This document shows positions 17,966 to 26,055 of a DNA stretch of 57,483 bases, one piece after another. A program made the position numbers and the translations under genes. Source of the stretch: an uncultured Microscilla sp. (GTDB taxonomy: Bacteria; Bacteroidota; Bacteroidia; Cytophagales; Microscillaceae). The stretch lies in assembly GCF_947493425.1 (NCBI RefSeq), contig NZ_CANLRP010000037.1:1-57483 (forward strand), in the 5' to 3' direction. The notes under the pieces are model-generated. The model saw nothing but the letters and a program-made list of their open reading frames with translations, had not been told where the DNA came from and ran no database searches. Numbering within the stretch: the first letter of the stretch is position 1; each line of letters opens with the position of its first letter.

Positions 17966-18012
17966 CAATAAAAAAGGGTTCTAGCACTTCAGGCTGGAAC
18001 CCTTTTTTATTG
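17966..18012. terminator. Strong bidirectional terminator
   Basis: Twenty-pair stem (17966-17985 with 17993-18012, a single mismatch-type G-T pair) and a 7-nt loop. The A6/T6 runs inside the stem serve as U tract in both directions. It separates the TPR phosphatase from the convergent M14 peptidase. Confidence 0.85.
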
Positions 18013-18033
18013 AGTGGTCTATAAGTAGAAATC

Positions 18034-20556
18034 TTAGTTGCCTACAAAAAACAAGGCGTTGCCAAATAGTAACTTGCCTCCATACCAAAAACCGCGAAAA
18101 ATAGGGGAATCTGCCATATAGACGAGCTTGCCTTTACCATACGACTCTACCCCAAGCGATAATGTTTGGTTGATGCGTTCTTTAAGGTGAGTACCTACAA
18201 AACCACTGACGTGACTATTACTTCCATAACGCCCTACGTTCCAGCCGCCTCTGGGTAAATAAGGAAGCAAACTGTTATTGCGCTTAATCAAAAATGTAAA
18301 TTTATCTTCGCCATAAGCCAACGGGTGAGTATTGTCCAGGCTTACCTTATAAATAGCCCCTGCAACCCTGTTCATCAACCTTTGACGACTTTGTCCATAG
18401 AATCGGGTAATATGCTGACGTTTTCTTTTTTTAGAACTACGCTTTCTGAAAGATCCCTTACTTAACAACAGGTGTTTGTCTCGCCTAAACTCCCTAAGCG
18501 CATGTTCCATCGCAATTACTTTACCACCCTGTTGCACAAAGTTGGTAAACCTTTGGTCTATTTCTTCATAATTGCCAGAAGGTAATATTAAAACATCAAA
18601 CTTATATAAATCGGTTTCAGATAAATGTTTGGTATTGATCACTGTCACTGGATATTGTATGTCTTTTTCAAGAAAGTGCCATATTTCGCCAAAAGCAGTA
18701 TTGTAAATATGTTCGCCAGCAAGTAAAGCAATGTTAGGCTTTTTTATGCGTCGATAAGCACTTGTGCCCAAGTCTTGCCCTTTTTCTACAATGGCTGTAT
18801 TTACTGGAGTCAACTGTACCTGAAATTCTACAGCTGCTTGGTTCAATATGTAAGTAAGGTTTTTATTACGTTTGTTATCGGCAGACAAAATGACCAGGGT
18901 GCCCCGGTTAAACCTTTGTCGGGCAATGGTAAATGGTTCACGGCTAAACCTTACCTGAATATTTTGCTTGAGCAATGTAGATAAAAACTTGACTTGATTA
19001 AACCCTTCCCAGTTGCTGATATATGCATAAGGTAAAGCATCACCCTCAGGGCTTGCAGCACGGTATGTACTGGCTGCTTCTGTAGTCTTTTTACCCTCTA
19101 TTTTTGCCGTGGTAGCATACGCTTCTACATTATATATATAAGGTACAGACCAAGCAGTGAGGTCATAGGTAAGCGAATCCTCCAAAAAAGTTTCAGGTTC
19201 AAATAGTACTTTGACTAACACAGCTTTAGGTTGGTAGGAGCTTATGATGACATCGTCTTTTTCTACTTTAAAACCTTGATTTGCTTTTTTATTGCGGTAA
19301 TCAAAACCTGTGTACTTTTTATTACTTTCTTCGGCTACCTGATACCTTATTTGCTGTTTGTCGAGCAACTGAAGTAAGGCGTTTACTTTTGCTTTTTGTT
19401 GCTGATTTTTAACTACATAAGTTTTATATTTTCCTGGTGGATTTTTTACTGCTTCTTTAAAATAGTTCTTGAACTTTTCTAAAATTTTGTCTTTGTGTTT
19501 ATAGGCGATTTCAATAGTCGATAAGCTTGTAGTTACATGGCGGGTAAAACGCTTGCTAAGGGTGAGCGTGTCGCCAGTGTTCTGGGTAACTGCTACCCCA
19601 GCACGCCCTGAGCCAGCCTGTTCATAAGTAAATCCCATGGCACCATTAAACATAGGCCAGGTATCGCCATAGCTGGGGTACAACAAATCATACACTTGTT
19701 GAGTAAAATACAACCATTTTTTTTGATTAAAATACTTGGCATGATTGGCACCTATGTACTCTTGAAACTTTCTTTGCCAAGGGGTAATATTTTGATGATA
19801 GGGCTTGGCTGCTGGAGCAAAAAAGTAGGAATTGTTATGGTTCATTTCGTGAAAATCGACATGAATATGCGGCATCCATTGTTGGTATAGTTTTACCCTT
19901 TGCTGAGACTCTATCTGGGTTTGCCACGCCCAGTCGCGGTTTAGGTCAAACATGTAGTGGTTAAAACGCCCTCTTGCCCAACCTTGGTGGTGTTCCCAGC
20001 CATTGAGCGATGGGTTAGGGATACGACTACCTACTTGGTTAAACCAATTGACATAACGTTCTCGCCCATCAGGGTTTTCACAAGGGTCGATCATTATGAT
20101 CAAGTTATCTAGCCAGGCTTTTATATTAGAATCGTTGGAAGTAGCCAAGGTATGCAAAGTAATGAGTGCCGCCTCAGTACAAGATGCTTCATCTCCGTGT
20201 ACGTTGTAACTCAACCACACAAAGGGTAGGTGTTTGCCTTGCACAGTGCCTGATTTGAGCCCGGCAGCAATCAGGTTATTTGCTTGAATTTGCCGCCGCT
20301 TACGAAGGTTTTCGGGCGAAGAAATAACCGCGACTACCAAAGGGCGTCCTTCATTGGTTTTGCCATATTCTATGTAGTTAACTCTGGGGGAGTAGGTCGC
20401 CAAGTGTTGAACATAGTCTACTACTCGATGATGAAAAGTAAAACGTTGCCCCATTTGATAACCCAAGAATTTAGAAGGGGATTGGGTAGAGTTTTGAGCC
20501 AATGCCATGTTTACAGAGAACAAGCCCACTACCCACACTATAAATAGTTTGCGCAT
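18034..20556 (-). CDS. Secreted M14-family zinc carboxypeptidase
   Basis: 840 aa. Signal peptide (MRKLFIVWVVGLFSVNMALAQ). The catalytic domain occupies about 35-340: zinc ligands His and Glu in NVHGDEASCTE near 118-121, the Arg-containing NPDGRERYVNWFN and DLNRDWAWQ region, the third zinc ligand His in HVDFHEM near 232, and the catalytic Glu in TYEQAG near 310. A long C-terminal region of about 450 residues, with a GATase-like stretch (FDVLILPSGNYEEID and GGKVIAMEHAL), completes it. This layout is common among large secreted M14 enzymes of Bacteroidota. It probably acts on peptides or cell-wall fragments outside the inner membrane. Confidence 0.9.
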   Translation of the reverse strand: MRKLFIVWVVGLFSVNMALAQNSTQSPSKFLGYQMGQRFTFHHRVVDYVQHLATYSPRVNYIEYGKTNEGRPLVVAVISSPENLRKRRQIQANNLIAAGLKSGTVQGKHLPFVWLSYNVHGDEASCTEAALITLHTLATSNDSNIKAWLDNLIIMIDPCENPDGRERYVNWFNQVGSRIPNPSLNGWEHHQGWARGRFNHYMFDLNRDWAWQTQIESQQRVKLYQQWMPHIHVDFHEMNHNNSYFFAPAAKPYHQNITPWQRKFQEYIGANHAKYFNQKKWLYFTQQVYDLLYPSYGDTWPMFNGAMGFTYEQAGSGRAGVAVTQNTGDTLTLSKRFTRHVTTSLSTIEIAYKHKDKILEKFKNYFKEAVKNPPGKYKTYVVKNQQQKAKVNALLQLLDKQQIRYQVAEESNKKYTGFDYRNKKANQGFKVEKDDVIISSYQPKAVLVKVLFEPETFLEDSLTYDLTAWSVPYIYNVEAYATTAKIEGKKTTEAASTYRAASPEGDALPYAYISNWEGFNQVKFLSTLLKQNIQVRFSREPFTIARQRFNRGTLVILSADNKRNKNLTYILNQAAVEFQVQLTPVNTAIVEKGQDLGTSAYRRIKKPNIALLAGEHIYNTAFGEIWHFLEKDIQYPVTVINTKHLSETDLYKFDVLILPSGNYEEIDQRFTNFVQQGGKVIAMEHALREFRRDKHLLLSKGSFRKRSSKKRKRQHITRFYGQSRQRLMNRVAGAIYKVSLDNTHPLAYGEDKFTFLIKRNNSLLPYLPRGGWNVGRYGSNSHVSGFVGTHLKERINQTLSLGVESYGKGKLVYMADSPIFRGFWYGGKLLFGNALFFVGN

Positions 20557-20718
20557 ATAGTCTTTTTTATAGCAAAGATAGTATAATTTTGATTTCTTTA
20601 GCCTGAATCTTTATTTTCTTCTACAGCATACAGGTAGAAAATCAAGCATATATGTAAGACGATGATATTGATCGCAAAGGTTCGCTTGAGTAGAACGCTT
20701 CCTTTGTTGTAGGTAGAT

Positions 20719-20749
20719 TTTGGGGTATAAAAGGAAAGTTGTAGTTTTG
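20719..20749 (+). promoter_or_regulatory. Bacteroidota-type promoter for the acyltransferase
   Basis: TTTG at 20719-20722, a 19-nt spacer, and TAGTTTTG at 20742-20749. Both elements match the consensus. The predicted transcript starts about 28 nt before the ATG at 20784. Confidence 0.7.
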
Positions 20750-20783
20750 ATCACCCTTTTATGTTTAGTAACCACGATACCCA

Positions 20784-21728
20784 ATGAATGAGCATCAAGA
20801 CCAAGAAGGCAACGAATCAAAAAAAATAGAGCAAAGTAAACGAGTTCCTTTAATACCTAGTGCAGCCAATATACCCACTAACAACGAAGAGAACACACCA
20901 ACGAACGATTTTTCAAGCTTTCAACCACCATCCAAAGAGTTTGTTGCAAATATTTCGGCGCCGTTCTATAGTTACTTCACCCCCAGGTTTTTGGGTTTGG
21001 ATAATATAGATAATAGCCGCCCTTATTTTTTTGTAGGCTACCATACTCTACTTAGCATTACCGATATTTTTTACGTAACTGAGCTACTGCTCAAAAGAGA
21101 CATCATGTTGCGCCCACTTGCCGATTCCTTTCACTTTAAAGTACCAGGTTGGCACCAGTTTTGGGAAAAAATGGGAATGGTCAAAGCTTCACGTGAAAAC
21201 TGCTCAGCATTGATGACTGCTGGAGAAAACGTATTGGTGTTTCCAGGAGGAGCCAGAGAAGCTTTCAAACGCAAAAATGAGCAATACAAAGTAAACTGGC
21301 AAAACCGCAGTGGCTTTGCTTACATGGCTATAGAGCATAATTATCCCATTATTCCACTAGCGTCAGTAGGTCTGGAAGATGCCATGGATATTCTTTACGA
21401 CGCTGATGACATGATGAATACTTGGTTGGGGCGTTTTCTTAGATATACAGGAATTGCCAAATACATTCGTGACGGTGAAGAGCTTCCTCCTATAGTAAAA
21501 GGTTTAGGCTGGACTTTATTGCCTCGCCCCGAACGCCTCTACCTGTCATTTGGCGAACCTATAGATGTGAGCGAATTTGCCGGAAAGGCAGACGATAAAG
21601 CGGCTCAAATGGCAGTACGCGAAAAAGTAGAACGCTCAGTAAAAAAGCAAATAGACACCTTGCTAAAGTACCGCGCCAATGACGTGGAGAACATGGGTTG
21701 GTTGCGTCGTTGGTTTCTTAAAAATTAG
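20784..21728 (+). CDS. Lysophospholipid-type acyltransferase (PlsC/DGAT-like fold)
   Basis: 314 aa. A polar, Asn/Glu-rich N-terminus of about 45 residues precedes the LPLAT domain. The catalytic His-Asp pair is in GYHTLLSITD (His87, Asp94), a spacing seen in bacterial relatives of plant phytyl-ester synthases and DGAT. The substrate motif is VFPGGAREAF (151-160). LRPLADSFHFKVPGW and ASVGLEDAMDIL are further family-like segments. It probably transfers an acyl chain to a lipid or alcohol acceptor at the inner membrane. The acceptor cannot be told from the sequence. It is a single-gene unit with its own promoter. Confidence 0.82.
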   Translation: MNEHQDQEGNESKKIEQSKRVPLIPSAANIPTNNEENTPTNDFSSFQPPSKEFVANISAPFYSYFTPRFLGLDNIDNSRPYFFVGYHTLLSITDIFYVTELLLKRDIMLRPLADSFHFKVPGWHQFWEKMGMVKASRENCSALMTAGENVLVFPGGAREAFKRKNEQYKVNWQNRSGFAYMAIEHNYPIIPLASVGLEDAMDILYDADDMMNTWLGRFLRYTGIAKYIRDGEELPPIVKGLGWTLLPRPERLYLSFGEPIDVSEFAGKADDKAAQMAVREKVERSVKKQIDTLLKYRANDVENMGWLRRWFLKN

Positions 21729-21752
21729 GAGAGCAGAGCACCCCCCTCGACT

Positions 21753-22298
21753 TTAGCCATCTTGTATTAAAGCAAAGGTATGCGCATCCCATATCTTTTC
21801 ATTTTTGATAATGGCTTTTTTGCAAATAGCTTCCCTTGTGTAGCCACACTTTTCTAACACACGCATAGAGCCTGTATTATACTCAAATACTATAGTTTGG
21901 AGACGAACAATGCCCAGTTGTTGAAAAGCATAATCAGTCAAGAGTTTAAGCGCTGTAGTCATAATATTTTTTCCCCAATAAGGTTCTCCCAACCAATAGC
22001 CAATCTCGGCTACATGGCGTTGCTCATTGACTAACTTCACTAAACCAATGACTCCACAAAATACCCCTTGATAGGTAATGGCAAAAGTAAGGGGAGGATT
22101 TTCTGATTGAGTAGAATCTACAAATAGCTGTCCATCTGGCTCAGTATAGGGGTGAGGAATATAGTCACGTACATTGTCCCAAATATTTTTATTGTTCATT
22201 AGTCGGGCAATGTCAGGCACATCTGCGTTTGTCAATACCCTCAATATCACTTCATCACTTTGCAATACGGTATTTCTGTTGGGGCTGTCATTGTACAT
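21753..22298 (-). CDS. GNAT-family N-acetyltransferase (RimJ/RimL type)
   Basis: 181 aa from the ATG at 22298, which lies ten residues before the first GNAT strand (DEVILRVLTNADVPDIARL). In-frame ATGs at 22319 and 22418 would add 7 or 40 residues of non-GNAT-like sequence. The domain shows EIGYWLGEPYWGKNIMTTALKLL, the acetyl-CoA-binding segment, and RLQTIVFEYNTGSMRVLEKCGY, the C-terminal half typical of ribosomal-protein-alanine acetyltransferase relatives. The substrate may be a protein N-terminus or a small amine. It is convergent with the acyltransferase, 24 bp between stops. Confidence 0.85.
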   Translation of the reverse strand: MYNDSPNRNTVLQSDEVILRVLTNADVPDIARLMNNKNIWDNVRDYIPHPYTEPDGQLFVDSTQSENPPLTFAITYQGVFCGVIGLVKLVNEQRHVAEIGYWLGEPYWGKNIMTTALKLLTDYAFQQLGIVRLQTIVFEYNTGSMRVLEKCGYTREAICKKAIIKNEKIWDAHTFALIQDG

Positions 22299-22551
22299 TA
22301 TTTTACTTTTATGATCCATAAAGCGAATACTACCACAAACTAATGTTTTTTGTAGGTTATTTTCAAACCATTCGTTTGAAAAATGCTCAACAATTCTTAT
22401 GTTTAAGAATAGCCTCATTGAAATCAATACTCCACCGTTTTTTCGGTTTGATAGTTTTCTTTATTCAGGCTCATAGCACTTCATCACAATTTAGTTATGG
22501 CATCTTCACTAGTGCTTAGCCAAGCATTGAATTAGGAATGAAACTTGGTGG

Positions 22552-22685
22552 AATACTATGTCACAAAGAAAGACAAAGCTTTTTGCAAAAGTGTCCTTAA
22601 GTTTGGTCTTGACTAAATACTATGTCACAAAGAAAGACAAAGCTTTTTGCAAAAGTGTCCTTAAGTTTGGTCTTGACTAAATACT
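22552..22685. repeat. 64-bp perfect tandem duplication
   Basis: Two identical 64-bp units (22552-22615 and 22616-22679), followed by the first six bases of a third (22680-22685). The unit holds no start codon with a useful frame. It contains CTTTTTGCAAAAG, a short palindrome. It lies 134 bp upstream of floA, so copy number could affect floA expression. Lack of divergence between the copies indicates recent origin. Confidence 0.95.
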
Positions 22686-22721
22686 GGCAATTTTAACTAA
22701 TAAACTCATAATGTATTGAAA

Positions 22722-22811
22722 ATGAATTTGCTAGTTATCGGTGGAACAGGGCAAACCTGGAGCCTTGCCAGGGCTGTAGATTATTATAAAATAGCTAACA
22801 AAAACAAATAG
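22722..22811 (+). CDS. Possible 29-residue ORF or leader ahead of floA
   Basis: ATG 22722 to TAG 22809-22811 encodes 29 residues beginning [11 protein letters not shown]. That start resembles the first strand and glycine loop of an NAD(P)-binding Rossmann protein. The stop lies 7 bp before the floA start, so translational coupling is possible. It could instead be the remnant of a Rossmann-fold gene cut by a deletion, or chance. Existence as a protein is not supported beyond spacing and composition. Confidence 0.3.
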   Translation: MNLLVIGGTGQTWSLARAVDYYKIANKNK

Positions 22812-22818
22812 ATCAAGT

Positions 22819-23781
22819 ATGGAACCAACATTTATTGCCATTTTGGTGGCATCCATAATAGGCTTTTTTGCCTTTATGTACTTCGTACCCGTTAACCTCT
22901 GGATTACTGCCGTGTTTTCGGGAGTAAGAGTAAATCTTTTCCAATTGGTTTTTATGCGAATTCGCCGAGTACCTCCCAGTACTGTAGTCAACTCGTTGAT
23001 TACTGCCACTAAAGCCGGATTGGAACTTACCGCTGATGACCTTGAAACTCACTACCTTGCTGGAGGGCATGTACCTTCAGTAATCCGTGCCTTGATTTCG
23101 GCAAATAAAGCCAATATTCAGCTTTCGTTTAAACAAGCTACCGCCATTGATCTGGCTGGTCGTAATGTGTTTGAAGCAGTACAAACCTCTGTAACCCCTA
23201 AAGTAATCAATACGCCCCCAGTAGCTGCCGTATCTCAAGATGGTATTCAGCTCATTGCCAAAGCCAGGGTAACGGTTAGAACCAACATTGCCCAGTTGGT
23301 AGGTGGAGCAGGCGAAGAAACCATCATAGCCAGGGTAGGCGAGGGTATTGTAACTTCTATTGGTTCTTCGGGCAATCACAAAGAAGTACTTGAAAATCCA
23401 GATGGTATATCAAAACTAGTATTGGCAAAAGGTTTAGATGCAGGTACTGCTTTTGAGATTTTATCGATTGATATTGCCGATATAGATATAGGAGAAAACA
23501 TTGGGGCAAAGTTACAAACTGAACAAGCCCAGGCAGACCTGAAAATTGCCAATGCCAAAGCTGAAGAACGACGAGCAATGGCAGTAGCCAGCGAGCAGGA
23601 AATGATCTCGAAAGCGCAGGAAGCCCGCGCCAAAGTAATTGAAGCCGAGGCAGAAATTCCTAAAGCCATTTCTGCGGCATTCAACAACGGAAACCTTGGT
23701 ATTATGGATTATTACCGAATGAAAAATATAGAAGCCGATACCGATATGCGTGACTCTATCTCTAAGGGAGAAGGAGGTTGA
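22819..23781 (+). CDS. floA: Flotillin-like protein FloA
   Basis: 320 aa, close to the usual length of FloA (YqfA). An N-terminal membrane hairpin (about 5-30) with [15 protein letters not shown] is followed by the family-specific segment [23 protein letters not shown] and the SPFH domain ([37 protein letters not shown]). The C-terminal Ala/Glu-rich helix ([20 protein letters not shown]) mediates oligomerisation in this family. FloA forms membrane foci that organise functional membrane microdomains. The usual partner NfeD is not adjacent here. The gene is followed by its own terminator. Confidence 0.95.
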   Translation: MEPTFIAILVASIIGFFAFMYFVPVNLWITAVFSGVRVNLFQLVFMRIRRVPPSTVVNSLITATKAGLELTADDLETHYLAGGHVPSVIRALISANKANIQLSFKQATAIDLAGRNVFEAVQTSVTPKVINTPPVAAVSQDGIQLIAKARVTVRTNIAQLVGGAGEETIIARVGEGIVTSIGSSGNHKEVLENPDGISKLVLAKGLDAGTAFEILSIDIADIDIGENIGAKLQTEQAQADLKIANAKAEERRAMAVASEQEMISKAQEARAKVIEAEAEIPKAISAAFNNGNLGIMDYYRMKNIEADTDMRDSISKGEGG

Positions 23782-23881
23782 TAATATAAAGTTGGTGGAT
23801 GTGTGGGTGGCTTTGCGTTAAAGTTCAATAAGCCTTTACACTCGAAAAATTTAAAAATATTTTTTTCATAAGCAATTTATT

Positions 23882-23922
23882 AAAAGCTTTGCTGAACAAT
23901 TGAGTTCGGCAAGGCTTTTTTT
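23882..23922 (+). terminator. Terminator of floA
   Basis: Sixteen-pair stem (23882-23897 with 23904-23919, two G-T pairs), six-base loop and a T run to 23922. It is 101 bp beyond the floA stop. Confidence 0.8.
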
Positions 23923-24055
23923 GTACAAGCCCTCGAACTTTTTGAAAATAATAATACAAGAATAACATAGTCATTGGTAGTACTATTAGCATACCTAAAA
24001 CTGGTTGCTTGAGATTTACAACTACAAATGCTATAGACCAAACACGACAATATAA

Positions 24056-24766
24056 ATGCAAAATTTAGCCAAATACATAACTATTATTACCCTGCTGATG
24101 TGTCAGGCATGTAGCAAATCATCGGAAGCATTTTTAGAAAAAGGACGCACATTTATGCAAGAAGGTAATTTTAAAGAAGCAGTGCGTTATTTTAATTGGG
24201 CAGTAGAAAAAGATGCACAAAGCTATGCTGCTTTTAATGCCAGAGGTGCCGCTTACTTTAGCCTGAAAGATTATGACAATGCATTGTTAGACTTTAACCA
24301 GTCTATAAAGTTAAACGATAAAGATTATAAAGCATTTATGAATCGAGGCAACGTAAGACGTGAAACCAACGACTTAAAAGGTGCTTTGGCAGACTATACC
24401 CAAGCCCTTCAACTGAATAGTAATGTGCCTGATTTGTACTTAAACCGAGGAGTAGTAAATGCCCAGCTACAAAACTACGATGCAGCTTTGAAGGACTTTA
24501 ATGAAGTAATCAAAAGAAACAAGCAGAACAAAAACGCCTACTACAACCGAGGTAATATTTTGTACACTCAAAAAAAGTTTAAAGAAGCCATTGCTGATTT
24601 TAGAACGGCAGTGCAACTAGATGCTCGCTTTGCCAAGGCTTTGTATGCTTTAGGTATGGCCGAACTGTTGGCAGACAAAAAAGAGGATGCTTGTATGCAC
24701 CTCAAACAAGCCGCCAACCTGAATCACCCTCAGGCAGATGGAAAAGTAATCGAGTATTGTAAGTAG
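24056..24766 (+). CDS. TPR lipoprotein
   Basis: 236 aa. The N-terminus is a lipoprotein-type signal with Cys16 and Cys19 (LLMCQACS), Cys19 being the likely modified residue. Five to six TPR units follow from about 25 to 230, each with the NxAxxxRGxxYxxxxxYxxAxxDF pattern (for example YAAFNARGAAYFSLKDYDNAL and YLNRGVVNAQLQNYDAAL). It is probably an envelope scaffold for protein-protein contacts. It is not obviously in an operon: a terminator precedes it and a repeat array follows. Confidence 0.85.
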   Translation: MQNLAKYITIITLLMCQACSKSSEAFLEKGRTFMQEGNFKEAVRYFNWAVEKDAQSYAAFNARGAAYFSLKDYDNALLDFNQSIKLNDKDYKAFMNRGNVRRETNDLKGALADYTQALQLNSNVPDLYLNRGVVNAQLQNYDAALKDFNEVIKRNKQNKNAYYNRGNILYTQKKFKEAIADFRTAVQLDARFAKALYALGMAELLADKKEDACMHLKQAANLNHPQADGKVIEYCK

Positions 24767-24785
24767 GTAGCTATTGCGGAAAAAT

Positions 24786-25128
24786 CGTAATTAGCGTACG
24801 CAGAGCTCCCTGCGGTCGGTGCGTAATTTATATGAATAGCATAGAATGCGCTTTATAACGCTCACAATTGAAAACAATCGTAATTAGCTTACGCAGAGCT
24901 CCCTACGGTCGGTTCGTAATTTATATGAATAGCATAGAATGCGCTTTATAACGCTCACAATTGAAAACAATCGTAATTCGTAATTTATATGAATAGCATA
25001 GAATACGCTTTATAACGCTCACAATTGAAAACAATCGTAATTTATATGAATAGCATAGAATGCGCTTTATAACGCTCACAATTGAAAACAATCGTAATTC
25101 GTAATTTCCAAATTCGTAATTTATATGA
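24786..25128 (+). repeat. Direct-repeat array with a micro-ORF in every copy
   Basis: A 57-bp unit occurs at 24822-24878, 24915-24971, 24979-25035 and 25036-25092. The first two copies are each preceded by a related 36-bp G+C-richer block (24786-24821, 24879-24914), giving a 93-bp period. Every unit contains ATG...TAA encoding MNSIECAL (MNSIEYAL in copy 3). The 10 bases before each of these ATGs plus ATGAA are repeated once more at 25115-25129, where that ATG is the start of the GT2 gene. The array fills the 358-bp gap after the TPR lipoprotein. Short CGTAATT motifs link the copies. Confidence 0.9.
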
Positions 25129-25997
25129 AGGTGTCAGGATTTAGTTTTGTGCGCAATGCAGTCAAGTTAGACTATCCTATTGTAGAGGCCATTACTTCGG
25201 TATTGCCTATATGCGATGAGTTTGTAATAGCTATAGGCGACTCAGAGGATGAAACACTCGAACTGATTCGATCTATTGATTCTCCTAAAATAAAAATTAT
25301 AGAAACCGTGTGGGACGATCGCCTGAGAGAAGGAGGGAGGGTGCTGGCTGTAGAAACCGACAAAGCTTTTGCGGCACTTGCCGAAGACTCCGACTGGGCG
25401 TTTTACATCCAAGGTGACGAAGTGATACATGAACAATATCTCGACAATGTAAAGCAAGCAATGCTCAAGTACAAAGACCACCCCAAAATAGATGGGCTCT
25501 TGTTTAAGTACGCGCATTTTTATGGTTCTTACGATTATGTGGCAGACTCGCGCAAGTGGTATCGGCGTGAGATAAGAGTGGTGCGCAATCGCAAAGATAT
25601 TTTTGCTTACCGCGATGCTCAAGGTTTTCGTAAACAACCTAACGATAAGTTGTGCGTAAAATTGATTGATGCCTACATTTATCATTATGGTTGGGTGCGT
25701 GAGCCCGACAAGCAACAAGATAAACAAAGGGCTTTTCATAGCCTGTGGAAAAATGACGATGAGGTAGCCCAATTTGTAGGACAAGCCAGCGAGTTCGATT
25801 ACTCTAACATTGACTCATTGAGCGTGTTTAAAGGTACTCACCCCAAGGTGATGCAAGCCCGTATTGATCGTATGAACTGGAAGTTTGACCACGACATTGC
25901 CAAAAAGAACTATTCGGCAAGGGTGGCATTTCTTACGATGGTAGAAAAGCTTACTGGGTGGCGCATTGGTGAGTATAAGAATTATAAGATTGTATGA
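25125..25997 (+). CDS. GT2-like (GT-A fold) glycosyltransferase
   Basis: 290 aa, no membrane helix. The N-terminal strand VSGFSFVRNAVKLDYPIVEAITSVLPICDEFVIAIGDSED matches glycan transferases of the GT-A class (residues 1-43). The metal/nucleotide motif is probably FYIQGDEVIHE near 95-104, with GDE in place of DxD. RKWYRREIRVVRN and HYGWVREPDKQQ are further conserved-looking elements. It should transfer a sugar from a nucleotide donor in the cytoplasm; donor and acceptor are unknown. Its start codon lies in a copy of the upstream repeat. Confidence 0.8.
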   Translation: MKVSGFSFVRNAVKLDYPIVEAITSVLPICDEFVIAIGDSEDETLELIRSIDSPKIKIIETVWDDRLREGGRVLAVETDKAFAALAEDSDWAFYIQGDEVIHEQYLDNVKQAMLKYKDHPKIDGLLFKYAHFYGSYDYVADSRKWYRREIRVVRNRKDIFAYRDAQGFRKQPNDKLCVKLIDAYIYHYGWVREPDKQQDKQRAFHSLWKNDDEVAQFVGQASEFDYSNIDSLSVFKGTHPKVMQARIDRMNWKFDHDIAKKNYSARVAFLTMVEKLTGWRIGEYKNYKIV

Positions 25998-26004
25998 AAA
26001 TCAT

Positions 26005-26040
26005 AAAACCCCCGGTAAATATTTGTTTATCAGGGGCTTT
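26005..26040. terminator. Terminator between convergent glycosyltransferase genes
   Basis: An imperfect hairpin pairs AAAACCCC with GGGGCTTT and GGTAAA with TTTATC around a short A+T loop. It is flanked by A and T runs and lies between the stops at 25997 and 26056. Confidence 0.55.
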
Positions 26041-26055
26041 ACGTTTGCGCTGTTT

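Noticed and set aside
23077..23687. Long antisense open frames inside floA
   Set aside because: They are shadows of the Ala/Glu-rich codons of floA; no start context or recognisable domain.
24786..25128. Candidate CRISPR array
   Set aside because: The repeats are 57 bp, directly abutting or separated by repeated (not unique) 36-bp or 7-bp blocks. There are no variable spacers and no cas genes.
25242..25784. 180-codon antisense frame within the GT2 gene
   Set aside because: The sense strand encodes a recognisable GT-A protein; the antisense product has no motif.
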